DNA from: Reyranella massiliensis 521
Lineage (GTDB): Bacteria > Pseudomonadota > Alphaproteobacteria > Reyranellales > Reyranellaceae
NCBI RefSeq assembly: GCF_000312425.1
Contig: NZ_HE997181.1
Span: forward strand, 3,377,044-3,441,043
Direction of reading: 5' to 3'
DNA length: 64,000 nucleotides
This document shows, piece by piece, positions 30,466-39,216 of the stretch (its first letter is position 1; every line of letters starts with the position of its first letter). Both the position numbers and the translations under genes were made by a program. The notes beneath the pieces were generated by a model. The model did not search any database, was not told where the DNA came from, and saw nothing but the letters and a program-made list of their open reading frames with translations.

Positions 30466-31685
30466 AAGCCCTGGCACTGCTCCTGCTCCTGATCGCAGCA
30501 CCCGCCCTGGCACAGACCGGGACGCCCCAACCGTCGCCGGCGCCTCCGACGGGCCCGACACCTCCGCCCGGTCTCGACGTGGCGTACGCCTGCCCGGGTG
30601 GCCCGGACTTTTCCGCGCATTTCACCAGCGATGGCGATCTCGCCACCTTGCGCATGCCCGGCGAGCCCGACATCGAGCTGCCGCGGCAAAACACCAATAC
30701 CGGCTTTCTCTATACCGACGGCTATTACGAACTGCGCGGTCGTGCGCGCGAGGCGACCCTGACGGCGGCGGGACGTTCGATACGCTGTCACGCGGCTGGT
30801 CGGCCAGGCGAGCCGCCGCGGACGTTCACCGGCCCGAACAGCACCCTCACCCTGTTTCCCGACGGCACGTTCCGTCTGCGAGAGAAGCGCGACGGCGTCG
30901 CCGAGCCGGTCCTCGACCTCGGACAGTGGGCTCAGGAAGTGGATGGCGGCGTTCGCCTCGTGATTCGCGGCGGCGATAATTTGCGGCATGCCTACCGTGA
31001 GATCGGGAACGGCAAGTTGATCGACGACAAAGGCGTCGAGCTCACGCTGGCCAACACGCCCGACCTGATCGATGGCAAGTTCCAACTGAGAGGACTCTAC
31101 CGGGACGCGCAGGACGGCGGCTTGTTCACCGAATGCTTCACCGGGCGCACCTATGGAGTTACGCCCGGCGGCGCCGAGCCCGACCTCGAGCGGGCTTGGA
31201 CGCAGGCGACGCCGTCACGCGAGGCCAGCCTCTATGTCGAGGTGATCGGCAAGTTCGTCGATCGCAGCGGAGTCGAGGTCGAAGAATTCTTGAGCCTGAA
31301 ACCCAACGGCGCCTGCCCGCCCTTGCCGACGCGAGGTGCGGCATTGCGCGACACGGAGTGGCGTCTGGTCGAGATCGATGGGGAGAGAGTAACCTTCGAC
31401 GACTGGCGACGGCGTCCGACGTTGCGTCTTGATGATGAAGGCAGGTTCTCGAGTTCGAGCGGCTGCAACAGCCTTGGCGGCACCTACGAACTCACCCCCG
31501 ATGGACTGCGCTTCGTCGCCGGCCCGATGACTCTGATGGCCTGCCCGCCTCCCGCGCAGGCCATGGAGCGACGGTTTATCGACGCGCTGAATGCGGTGCG
31601 TTCTGCGCAGATCGCGAGCACCGTCCTCGATCTCAGCGACGATACGGGCAAGCGCCGTCTGCGCTTCGAGGCGCGCAGCCGCTAG
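30462..31685 (+). CDS. secreted MliC-META multidomain protein
   Basis: A 407-residue exported protein: signal peptide MKALALLLLLIAAPALA, then a proline-rich linker. A MliC-like lysozyme-inhibitor domain follows (about 38-105: VAYACPGGPDFSAHF, then TGFLYTDGYYELRGRAREAT and a closing Cys). A middle beta-rich region follows (about 115-290), and then a C-terminal META/HslJ domain (about 300-400: DTEWRLVEIDGERV, RFSSSSGCNSLGGTYEL, GPMTLMACPPPAQAMERRF). The combination suggests an envelope-stress or lysozyme-defence role. The start overlaps the permease stop by four bases. Confidence 0.8.
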   Translation: MKALALLLLLIAAPALAQTGTPQPSPAPPTGPTPPPGLDVAYACPGGPDFSAHFTSDGDLATLRMPGEPDIELPRQNTNTGFLYTDGYYELRGRAREATLTAAGRSIRCHAAGRPGEPPRTFTGPNSTLTLFPDGTFRLREKRDGVAEPVLDLGQWAQEVDGGVRLVIRGGDNLRHAYREIGNGKLIDDKGVELTLANTPDLIDGKFQLRGLYRDAQDGGLFTECFTGRTYGVTPGGAEPDLERAWTQATPSREASLYVEVIGKFVDRSGVEVEEFLSLKPNGACPPLPTRGAALRDTEWRLVEIDGERVTFDDWRRRPTLRLDDEGRFSSSSGCNSLGGTYELTPDGLRFVAGPMTLMACPPPAQAMERRFIDALNAVRSAQIASTVLDLSDDTGKRRLRFEARSR

Positions 31686-33194
31686 TCAGGGACCTGCTTC
31701 CGGGTCGGCCCGCAAGACCAGCAACCGGCCTTCGTCGTCGATTGCGATACGGAGAAACGCGACGCCGGACGGCGGTGCTCCCGCATCCGCTTTGCCGCCA
31801 AACGTCCGGTCGATCTCGTCGAACAGGCGTATGTAGAGTTTCCATTCGGCCATTCCGGGCTCGATGGGTACGCGCGCCGGCTCGTCCCAGTCGAGGGCGC
31901 GCACACCGCTCTGCACGACGCGTTCGACCGGCTTGTCCTGCACGAGGGTGGCCTCGAAACGACCGATCGTGGCGGTTCGGGCGTCCTTGTTGACTGGCCG
32001 GGCCACCACGGCCAGGCAAATCTGCTCCGGCGAATCCGACGCGACGAACTCCACGGAGCCCCCGTTCATGGTTTCGTCGGGGACATCGTCTACCCAACCC
32101 AGCCGTTCGACAATGACGACGCGCCGCTTCTCCATGTCGAAGCGCCATCCCTGCGGGGGATCGAAGCAACGCCGGACGGTACGTGTTTCGCCCGCCGGCG
32201 CACGCGCCAGAATTTCGGGCGAGACCTGCGTGTTGGTCTCGGGTTCGGTCGTGCGGATCCTCTGGTCGAACGCGAAAGATCCGGGACGGTCGGGCAGCAC
32301 CGTGAAAAGGAGCTGGAACCTTACCGTGCGCGATGCATGGCGGAGCGCCAGCGAACCTGTGGTGAAACGCGTTCGCGTGGCCTCGGTCGGAATGACGCTA
32401 CGCGGCACGGAAAAACGCAGGCGCCCCGGCGTGACGCTCGCCTCGCCGCGCCAGGCGCCGATCGTCAGCACCGGGACGGCGCCGCGGCCTGCCGCCAGAT
32501 GGAGGCCGACGACTTCGACCTCGACCGGCGGATCGTCGCCATTGGCAGCTGCGAACGGCGGCACGTAGCGCGGCACTGCCGGCTGGGCACGGCCCTCGCC
32601 GCCGCCCCGACGCTGGTCGAGACGCAACTCCCCATCGGCCAGCGGCGGCACCGTCTGGTCTGGCGCCAGTTTGAGTTCGGCGGCGGCGTGGCGCGGCGCC
32701 ACGAAGCTGGGCGTATAGGACAGAATAACAGGGCCATCGCCCGCGGTGGCGAAACGCTCGACCTCGCCCATCGCCTGCGCAGCCACCTGTGCAACAGCCA
32801 GTCGTGCGCCCTCGCCCGGACGCTCCAGCGCATCGCGCAAGACAGCATTCAAGGCGTCGAGCACGGCGAAGGACTGCCGCCGACGCTCCGGCAACCGATC
32901 GAAGGCACGCTCGCGATGAGCCTCGTCTCGGGCGATCAGCATGTCGGAAAGCTGGCCGGCGACACGAAGGGCATGGAGAAGCTCGACCCGCGCGACGCCA
33001 TCGGCACGGGCCTGCAAGGCCGCGCGCTCTGTACGCAAGGCGATCAGCTTTTCGTCCACCGTTGGACCGGCAGTGGTCGCGTTTTCGTATAACGGCCACA
33101 GGAGGCCAACGGCGAACACCGCCACCAGAATCACAGCAGCTGCAATCGCACGCCACTTGCGCTGCGAATCGGTCCTGGTCGGGCCTGCCGTCAT
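31686..33194 (-). CDS. membrane-anchored hypothetical protein with coiled coil
   Basis: A 502-residue protein without a recognised family. One N-terminal membrane helix (AIAAAVILVAVFAVGLLWPL) is followed by a helical, charged stretch (about 45-165, LRTERAALQARADGVARVE and further) likely to be coiled coil. A beta-rich periplasmic part with three cysteines covers 175-490. It contains a Pro/Arg-rich loop (RRGGGEGRAQPAVPRYVPP) and a dicysteine region (RRCFDPPQGWRFDMEKRR). It is convergent with the MliC-META gene (adjacent stops) and 48 nt downstream of the Usp gene. Role unknown. Confidence 0.6.
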   Translation of the reverse strand: MTAGPTRTDSQRKWRAIAAAVILVAVFAVGLLWPLYENATTAGPTVDEKLIALRTERAALQARADGVARVELLHALRVAGQLSDMLIARDEAHRERAFDRLPERRRQSFAVLDALNAVLRDALERPGEGARLAVAQVAAQAMGEVERFATAGDGPVILSYTPSFVAPRHAAAELKLAPDQTVPPLADGELRLDQRRGGGEGRAQPAVPRYVPPFAAANGDDPPVEVEVVGLHLAAGRGAVPVLTIGAWRGEASVTPGRLRFSVPRSVIPTEATRTRFTTGSLALRHASRTVRFQLLFTVLPDRPGSFAFDQRIRTTEPETNTQVSPEILARAPAGETRTVRRCFDPPQGWRFDMEKRRVVIVERLGWVDDVPDETMNGGSVEFVASDSPEQICLAVVARPVNKDARTATIGRFEATLVQDKPVERVVQSGVRALDWDEPARVPIEPGMAEWKLYIRLFDEIDRTFGGKADAGAPPSGVAFLRIAIDDEGRLLVLRADPEAGP

Positions 33195-33242
33195 GCGGCG
33201 GTTTCTACCATGGCCGCCGGCCGAGGCACCGGCGGCGGATTG

Positions 33243-34049
33243 TCAGTAGGAAAAGAGCACGGGTAGTGGCGACGTCAGGATGAGATCGCGCGTGACTCCA
33301 CCGAAGATCATCTGGCGGAGACGGCTCTGCGTATAGGCACCCTTCACGATCAGGTCCGCGCCCAGTGCCTGCGCCCGGTCGATGATCGTCTGGCCTGCCG
33401 ACTTCGCACCAGCCTTCACATGCTGGCTCGTCACGTTAAGGCCGTGACTCCTCAGCGATTCGGCAATTTCGGCCGAAGTCGGTCCCGGCACCATCGCGCC
33501 CTCGACGCTCAGCACCTCGATCGCCTCGGCGCCCGCCATTACCGGCATGGCGAGCGAGATCGCCCGGGCGCTCTCGGTCGAGCCGTTCCAGGCAAAGAGG
33601 ATACGCTTGCCGACCATGCCGGTCGCGCCCGGCGGCACCACGAGAATCGGCCTGCCCGAGTCGAACAGCGCCGTCTCGAACACGCTTTCCGGCATTTTAG
33701 GCAATGCGCCCGGCTGCGGCAGGACGATGAGGTCGTAGGCACGGCCGATCGTGCCGATTGCCGTCGGGCCACTATCGTCGGCGCTACGCCACTCCGACGT
33801 AAGGCCGGCCGCACGCTGATCGAACGCCTGCTTCACCGCAGCGACGCGCTGACGCTCCTCGGCATCCTCGGCGAGGCCGCCCCCGATGGGAGCCCCCATG
33901 CCGGCATCAGCCCAGGCCATGCTCATCACGCCATACGATGGTGGTTCAAGACCGATCAGACGCGCTCCGAAAGTCCGGGCGATCTTGGCGGCCAAATCGA
34001 AAGCGGACGGATCTTCTGCCGTCCAGGCCATTGTCAGAATTGATTTCAT
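33243..34049 (-). CDS. tandem universal stress protein (UspA family)
   Basis: A 268-residue protein with two Usp-like Rossmann domains. The first (about 1-140) is divergent (MKSILTMAWTAEDPSAFDLA, DLIVLPQPG). The second (about 150-268) is more typical, with KRILFAWNGSTESARAISLA at its start and ADLIVKGAYTQSRLRQMIFG near the end, where the GxxxxSxxxxxxxG-like ATP-binding loop is partly kept. ATP binding is therefore uncertain. Stress-linked roles are inferred from family. It precedes the 502-residue membrane protein on the same strand. Confidence 0.88.
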   Translation of the reverse strand: MKSILTMAWTAEDPSAFDLAAKIARTFGARLIGLEPPSYGVMSMAWADAGMGAPIGGGLAEDAEERQRVAAVKQAFDQRAAGLTSEWRSADDSGPTAIGTIGRAYDLIVLPQPGALPKMPESVFETALFDSGRPILVVPPGATGMVGKRILFAWNGSTESARAISLAMPVMAGAEAIEVLSVEGAMVPGPTSAEIAESLRSHGLNVTSQHVKAGAKSAGQTIIDRAQALGADLIVKGAYTQSRLRQMIFGGVTRDLILTSPLPVLFSY

Positions 34050-34209
34050 GACACGCCTCCCTGTAGGCGAACGATAGCACGAGCTTCGCCGCCGTGCGCG
34101 GTGATGATGTTGTTACAATTCCTGCGTTGAAACAGGGTTTGGCGTCAATATCCTGCCTTCGAGAACTTATTCATCGAAGCGGGGCACATACCACCCCTTC
34201 CGGCGTTCG

Positions 34210-34431
34210 GTGCAATCGTTGACGCCGCGGATCAAGAATTTTTTCGTGGAGATTCACTTGCTGCGCATTTTGAGCCGCCTGGTGAAAGGCGAAGAAGGCG
34301 TCACCGCCGTCGAATACACGCTCATCGCGTCGCTGATCGCCGTAGCCGCCATCGTCGCCATGAGCCATGTCGGCAACAAGGTCGATCAGCCCAGGACCAC
34401 CGCCATCCCTCAGTCGACCAGCGCAACCTGA
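34210..34431 (+). CDS. Flp/Fap-type pilin-like protein (lone gene)
   Basis: A 73-residue protein with the class III signal/pilin pattern. A basic leader (LSRLVKGEEG) is followed by VTAVEYTLIASLIAVAAIVA, in which the cleavage-site glycine, Glu+5 and Tyr+6 of Flp pilins are present. The tail (VDQPRTTAIPQSTSAT) is unlike the usual Flp C-terminus and may be altered. The GTG at 34210 is the longest start; a GTG at 34246 is also possible. No tad/cpa assembly genes are in the window, so a functional pilus would need a locus elsewhere. Confidence 0.7.
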   Translation: MQSLTPRIKNFFVEIHLLRILSRLVKGEEGVTAVEYTLIASLIAVAAIVAMSHVGNKVDQPRTTAIPQSTSAT

Positions 34432-34437
34432 TCGACC

Positions 34438-34473
34438 TGCGGCGCCGGCTGCTGCCGACGCCGCCTTTTCCTC
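34438..34473 (+). terminator. probable Rho-independent terminator after the flp gene
   Basis: GGCGCCGGC-TGCT-GCCGACGCC forms a strong stem (one C-A mismatch), followed by GCCTTTTCC. It ends the short flp transcript just before the convergent hydrolase gene. Confidence 0.5.
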
Positions 34474-34475
34474 CA

Positions 34476-35066
34476 CTAGACGATCTTCGTAGCCGTCGGC
34501 ACGATCCAGGCAAAACGGTCGGAAAGCGCGGCGAGCGTAATCTTGTTGAGGTCGGCGGCCGACACCGTGCCGCTGCCCATGGCATCAGGCAGATCGCGCG
34601 TGGCGACCGTGTCGGCCGCAATCGTGCACATATAGCCATGGTCGGTCGCGGACCGTACCGTCGCCGAGACGCACATGTGGGTCATGAAGCCGCCCACCAG
34701 CAGGTTCTTGCGGCCGAGCGACGTCAGGTGCTTGGCGAGATCGGTGCCGGCGAAAGAATTGGGCAGGCCCTTGTCGATGATTGTCTCGCCGGACCGCGGG
34801 GTAAGCTCCTTCACGATCTCGTAGCCGGTCGACGACGGGTTGAATGCCTTGCCCTTCGATTGATGACGAACATGGACCACCGGCGTACCTGCCGCCCGGG
34901 CCTTCTCCAGCAAAACGGCCAACGCCTCGACGGCTGGCTGAACGCCGACAAGCGGCAACAAGCCGTCCGTATACTCCCTTTGCGCGTCGATAATCAGAAG
35001 AACGCCGTCGGCCGTCGTGGCCGGCGCAGGTTGTACGCCTGACATTTGCAGCATGGTCATCGCCAT
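34476..35066 (-). CDS. isochorismatase-like cysteine hydrolase
   Basis: A 196-residue alpha/beta hydrolase of the isochorismatase superfamily. VLLIIDAQREYTDG supplies the catalytic Asp, the Lys lies in the PVVHVRHQSKG region, and FMTHMCVSATVRSATDHGYM has the nucleophilic Cys in the conserved MCVxxT-like turn. The start at 35066 is preceded by GGGGG six bases upstream. Members hydrolyse isochorismate, nicotinamide or N-carbamoyl compounds; the exact substrate is not deducible. Divergent from the FAD oxidase gene across 238 nt. Confidence 0.9.
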   Translation of the reverse strand: MAMTMLQMSGVQPAPATTADGVLLIIDAQREYTDGLLPLVGVQPAVEALAVLLEKARAAGTPVVHVRHQSKGKAFNPSSTGYEIVKELTPRSGETIIDKGLPNSFAGTDLAKHLTSLGRKNLLVGGFMTHMCVSATVRSATDHGYMCTIAADTVATRDLPDAMGSGTVSAADLNKITLAALSDRFAWIVPTATKIV

Positions 35067-35304
35067 GTTCGTCCCCCTCACTACGCTACGGTTGTGTAAC
35101 CCTCGACGACATCAACGTCGAAGGCAATACAATTTTCAAGAATCAAGATGGCAGACGCGACGCCGCTGCGTACAATTTGCATCGACGTCGCTTGTGCTGC
35201 GCCGAATCGTGGAAAGAGAAACTGGTCGCCGCCGCGTTTTCGCGCTACGCGACCTTTCAGGCAAATTCGGCCAGCGTTCCACCCCTCTTTTTGTTCAGAC
35301 TATC

Positions 35305-36426
35305 ATGAAAACGATCATTGTCGGCGGCGGCATCATGGGCCTCAGCACCGCATGGGGTTTGGCCCGCAACGGGCACGAGGTCGAGCTGTTCGAGCAGGGC
35401 CCCTTGCCCAATCCGCTTGCGTCGTCGGTCGATCAGCACCGGCTCATTCGCCACCCCTATGGCGACCACGCGGGCTATGCCCGCATGATCGACGAGGCGT
35501 TCGTCGCCTGGGACTTGCTCTGGGGTGACCTCGGGCAACGTTTGTACGCATCGACCGGAACACTGGCGTTGACCGGCAATGGCGCGAACTGGGCCGAACG
35601 TTCGGCTGCTGTGCTGGCACGTATCGGCAAGCCCATGACCGAGATTGCGGTGGACAAGCTGCCGCGTCGCTTTCCCTTGCTCGATACCAAGGGCGTCGAA
35701 CACGCTTACTGGATGGAAACCGGCGGCGTCCTGTTCGCGCAGGACATCGTCGGCGCCCTCGTCCGCCATCTTCGCACACGGCCCAATGTTCGGCTGCATA
35801 CTGATACGCCGGTACGCGACGTCGATCTCGAGCACGGAAGCGTAACCACGGCTGCAGGGGGCAAGCATGCGGCGGATGCGGTCGTCGTCGCTGCCGGTGC
35901 CTGGCTGCCTCGCCTGCTGCCGGCCCTGTCCGGGAGAGTCGTGCCATCCCGCCAGGTCGTGATCTACTTCGATCTTCCGGCGGAGCAGCGTGCCGCGTGG
36001 GCCACGGGGCCTATGATCATCGACAAGACGGGCGATGTCGGCCTCTACCTCGTGCCGCCCGCCGAGGGGCGGGGCATGAAGATCGGCGACCACGAGTTCA
36101 GCCGCAGAGGCGATCCCGATGCTGCCCGCGAGGCCAGCGAAGAGGAGATGCGCCCGCTGCTCGACCGCTGCCGCAGCCTGCTCAAGGGCTTCGAGCACTG
36201 GCGCATCGAGCAGCTCAAGGTCTGCTTCTACAGCGTCACCGACGACGAGCGCTTCGTGGTCGAGAAGCACGGCGCACGCGGCTGGGTGATGTCGCCCTGC
36301 TCGGGCCATGGCTTCAAGTTCGGCGCCGTGATGGGCCTCGAACTCGCCCGCACGATTTCCGGTGGTCGCGACGCCGCGGCACACGCCAAGTGGGCAGCCG
36401 GTCTGGTCGGTGATGCACCAACCTGA
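35305..36426 (+). CDS. FAD-dependent amine/amino-acid oxidase (MSOX/DadA-like)
   Basis: A 373-residue flavoprotein of the glycine/sarcosine oxidase (DAO) family. The N-terminal Rossmann motif IVGGGIMGLSTAWGLARNGH binds FAD. SSVDQHRLIRHPYGDHAGYA matches the N-methyltryptophan/sarcosine oxidase segment. The C-terminal part has SPCSGHGFKFGAVMG, the covalent-FAD-type region of monomeric sarcosine oxidases, here with Cys in PCSGHGFK. It would oxidise a secondary or N-methyl amine to imine plus H2O2. It lies 31 nt before the IlvD-like gene, a likely operon. Confidence 0.9.
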   Translation: MKTIIVGGGIMGLSTAWGLARNGHEVELFEQGPLPNPLASSVDQHRLIRHPYGDHAGYARMIDEAFVAWDLLWGDLGQRLYASTGTLALTGNGANWAERSAAVLARIGKPMTEIAVDKLPRRFPLLDTKGVEHAYWMETGGVLFAQDIVGALVRHLRTRPNVRLHTDTPVRDVDLEHGSVTTAAGGKHAADAVVVAAGAWLPRLLPALSGRVVPSRQVVIYFDLPAEQRAAWATGPMIIDKTGDVGLYLVPPAEGRGMKIGDHEFSRRGDPDAAREASEEEMRPLLDRCRSLLKGFEHWRIEQLKVCFYSVTDDERFVVEKHGARGWVMSPCSGHGFKFGAVMGLELARTISGGRDAAAHAKWAAGLVGDAPT

Positions 36427-36457
36427 CAAAATAGGCTGAGACAGGGAGAGATCGACC

Positions 36458-38224
36458 ATGGCCACCGCCAAGCGACGCGCGCCCAAGCGCGGAGACGGTT
36501 CTGCGCGCGCTGCATCGAAGAAGGCAACCGGGCTGCGCCAGGGGCTGGCGACCTATGGCGATGCCGGATTTTCATTGTTCCTGCGCAAGGCCTTCATCAA
36601 GGCCGGCGGCTATTCCGACGATGCCCTGGACCGTCCGATCGTCGGCATTACCAACACCTTCAGTGACTACAATCCCTGCCACGGCAACGTGCCCGACCTG
36701 ATCGAGGCGGTGAAGCGCGGCGTCATGCTGGCCGGCGCCCTGCCCATGGTCTTCCCGACCGTGTCGATCCACGAGAGTTTCTCGCATCCAACCAGCATGT
36801 TCCTGCGCAATCTCATGGCGATGGACACCGAGGAGATGATCCGCGCGCAGCCCATGGATTCGGTCGTCCTGATCGGCGGCTGCGACAAGACCCTGCCGGC
36901 CCAGCTCATGGCCGCCGCCAGCGCCGACCGGCCAGCCGTCGTGCTGCCGGTCGGACCGATGCTGGTCGGTCACTTCAAGGGCGAAGTGCTGGGTGCCTGT
37001 ACCGACTGCCGTCGTCTGTGGGGCCAGTATCGCGCCGGCACCTTCTCCGAGCAGGACATCGAACAGGTGAGCGAGCGGCTGGCGCCGACCAAGGGCACCT
37101 GCATGGTGATGGGTACGGCCAGCACCATGGGCTGCATCGTCGAGACCCTGGGCATGGGCCTGCCGGGCAGCGGCTCGATCCCTGCCACCCATTCCGACCG
37201 TCTGCGCGTCGCCGAGGCCAGCGGCAGGCTTGCGGCCGAGATGGCGATCAAGCAGGGTCCCCGGCCCAGCGAGATCATGACCAAGGGTGCCTTCCGCAAT
37301 GCCTTGACCGTACTGCAGGCCATCGGCGGTTCGACCAACGCCCTGGTCCATCTCACCGCCGTCGCGCGGCGACTGGGCATCGAGATCGAGCTGGAGGAGT
37401 TCGACGCGATCGGCCGCAAGGTCCCGGTGCTGGTCGACCTGAAGCCATCGGGCGATCACTACATGGAGCATTTCCACTGGGCCGGCGGCAACTCGCGGCT
37501 GATGCGCGAGATCCGCACCCATCTCGACGAGAAGTGCCGCACTGTCGCCAGCAAGACCCTGAAGCAGGTGATCGACGCGGCCGAAATGGTGCCCGGTCAG
37601 ACCGTGATCCGCACGCCGAAGGACCCGATCAAGCCGACCGGCGGCATGGCGGTGTTGCGTGGCAACCTGGCGCCGCGCGGCGCCGTCATCAAGCACGCGG
37701 CCGCCTCGCCGGCCCTTCTGACCCATACCGGCCGCGCCGTGGTGTTCGATTCGCTGGCGGACCTTGCCGCCCGCGGCGACGATCCCAAGCTGGACGTGAA
37801 GGCCGACGATATCCTGGTCCTGCGCAATGCTGGTCCGAAGGGTGCCCCTGGCATGCCCGAGGCAGGCTCCTTCCCCATTCCGATGAAGCTCGCCCGCGCC
37901 GGCGTGAAAGACATGATCCGCATTTCCGACGCGCGCATGAGCGGCACGGCCTTCGGCACGATCGTCCTGCACATCGCGCCGGAAGCTGCCGTGGGTGGGC
38001 CGCTGGCGCTGGTGAAGACCGGTGATCGCATCACGCTCGACGTGCCGAACCGCAAGATCGAACTGCTCGTCAGCGCCAAGGAACTGTCCGCCCGGCGCAA
38101 GACCTGGAAGGCGCCGCCGCCTCATCCCGGCAGCGACCGCGGCTATACCGGCCTGTTCCACAAGACCGTGCTGCAGGCCGACGAAGGCGTCGATTTCGAC
38201 TTCCTGGGTCCGTCCGCGAAGTGA
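36458..38224 (+). CDS. IlvD/Edd-family dehydratase, probably sugar-acid type
   Basis: A 588-residue iron-sulfur dehydratase. DYNPCHGNVPD and LIGGCDKTLPAQ hold cluster cysteines. CMVMGTASTMGCIVE has the third. SDARMSGTAFGTIVLHIAPE carries the catalytic Ser/Lys-type region; the GTAFGT variant with HIAPEA is closer to pentonate/arabinonate dehydratases than to IlvD. A basic 20-residue N-terminal extension is unusual. GGGAGAG precedes the ATG. Likely substrates are aldonic acids such as arabinonate or xylonate, which fits position after a flavin oxidase only loosely. Confidence 0.9.
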   Translation: MATAKRRAPKRGDGSARAASKKATGLRQGLATYGDAGFSLFLRKAFIKAGGYSDDALDRPIVGITNTFSDYNPCHGNVPDLIEAVKRGVMLAGALPMVFPTVSIHESFSHPTSMFLRNLMAMDTEEMIRAQPMDSVVLIGGCDKTLPAQLMAAASADRPAVVLPVGPMLVGHFKGEVLGACTDCRRLWGQYRAGTFSEQDIEQVSERLAPTKGTCMVMGTASTMGCIVETLGMGLPGSGSIPATHSDRLRVAEASGRLAAEMAIKQGPRPSEIMTKGAFRNALTVLQAIGGSTNALVHLTAVARRLGIEIELEEFDAIGRKVPVLVDLKPSGDHYMEHFHWAGGNSRLMREIRTHLDEKCRTVASKTLKQVIDAAEMVPGQTVIRTPKDPIKPTGGMAVLRGNLAPRGAVIKHAAASPALLTHTGRAVVFDSLADLAARGDDPKLDVKADDILVLRNAGPKGAPGMPEAGSFPIPMKLARAGVKDMIRISDARMSGTAFGTIVLHIAPEAAVGGPLALVKTGDRITLDVPNRKIELLVSAKELSARRKTWKAPPPHPGSDRGYTGLFHKTVLQADEGVDFDFLGPSAK

Positions 38225-39216
38225 GCGACGTCAGGCTCCCGCGCATCTCGGTCGTCGTCACGTGCTACAATTGCCGTGACTATATCGGCGATGCCATCCG
38301 CTCGGTGGCGCGCCAGACCTTGCGCGACTTCGAATGCGTCATCGTCGACGATGCCTCGACCGATGACTCGGTTGCCGAGGTGCAGCGCACCCTGGCCGAG
38401 CTCGACGATCCGCGCTTCCGCCATGTCCGGCTGGAGAAGAATGTCGGCCAGACCGGCGCCACGCGCCGCGGCCTCGCGGAGACGCGCGCGACCTTTGTCT
38501 GCTTCCTCGACTCCGACGATCTCTGGAACGAGGATTTCCTCGAGCGCCACCTCGCTGCCCATCTCAACGAGACCTATGCGATCGGCTTCACCGCCTGCAA
38601 CGCGCGGCTGATCGACGGCCAGGGCGCGCTGATCGCGGGCTGCGTCTACTGGTTCGGCCACGAGCGTTCGCGGGTGGACCGCGACCAGGCCTTCACGCCG
38701 ATCGATCCGGCGCGCGTGCCGAAGATCGACACGGCCAACGGCAAGGCCGACTGGCGCAAGCAGACGCCTTACCGCCTCTATACAAAGCGCGTCGTGCACT
38801 GGGTGTGGGTCAGCACCTCGTCGATGATGTTCAGGCGCTCGCTGATCGACCTCGTCTTCCCCGACGACGACGAAACCTTCCGCCTGCACATGGACTTCTA
38901 CATCGTGGTCATGGCGCAGATGGTGGCAGGCTCGCTGCTGATCGACGAGCCGCTCTATTCCTACCGTCTGCATGGTCGAAATGGCGCCGCCGACAATCCG
39001 GTGCTGGGTGGCCGGCTGCATCTCTCCAGCCGCAACTGGGGCAACACCCATGCGGTGATGCTCGACCGCATGCTGGCGGCCATGGAACGCGACCGCGAGC
39101 GCTTTATCACGGCGCTGGGCGACCGCCAGTACCGCCGCATGCTGCTGCGCATGCAGGCGGCGCGCGCCACCGTGCCGATGTCGTGGATCCTGTTCCTACG
39201 AAGCCTGCTGGTCTGA
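38221..39216 (+). CDS. family 2 glycosyltransferase
   Basis: A 331-residue GT-A enzyme. RISVVVTCYNCRDYIGDAIR, then VIVDDASTDDSVAEV, and the metal-binding DxD-like CFLDSDDLWNEDFLE are the GT2 hallmarks. The C-terminal half is helical with IDEPLYSYRLHGRNGA. No transmembrane segment is present, so it is cytoplasmic. The GTG start overlaps the dehydratase stop (GTGA), implying translational coupling. A sugar-acid dehydratase coupled to a glycosyltransferase is unusual; the acceptor is unknown. Confidence 0.92.
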   Translation: MSDVRLPRISVVVTCYNCRDYIGDAIRSVARQTLRDFECVIVDDASTDDSVAEVQRTLAELDDPRFRHVRLEKNVGQTGATRRGLAETRATFVCFLDSDDLWNEDFLERHLAAHLNETYAIGFTACNARLIDGQGALIAGCVYWFGHERSRVDRDQAFTPIDPARVPKIDTANGKADWRKQTPYRLYTKRVVHWVWVSTSSMMFRRSLIDLVFPDDDETFRLHMDFYIVVMAQMVAGSLLIDEPLYSYRLHGRNGAADNPVLGGRLHLSSRNWGNTHAVMLDRMLAAMERDRERFITALGDRQYRRMLLRMQAARATVPMSWILFLRSLLV

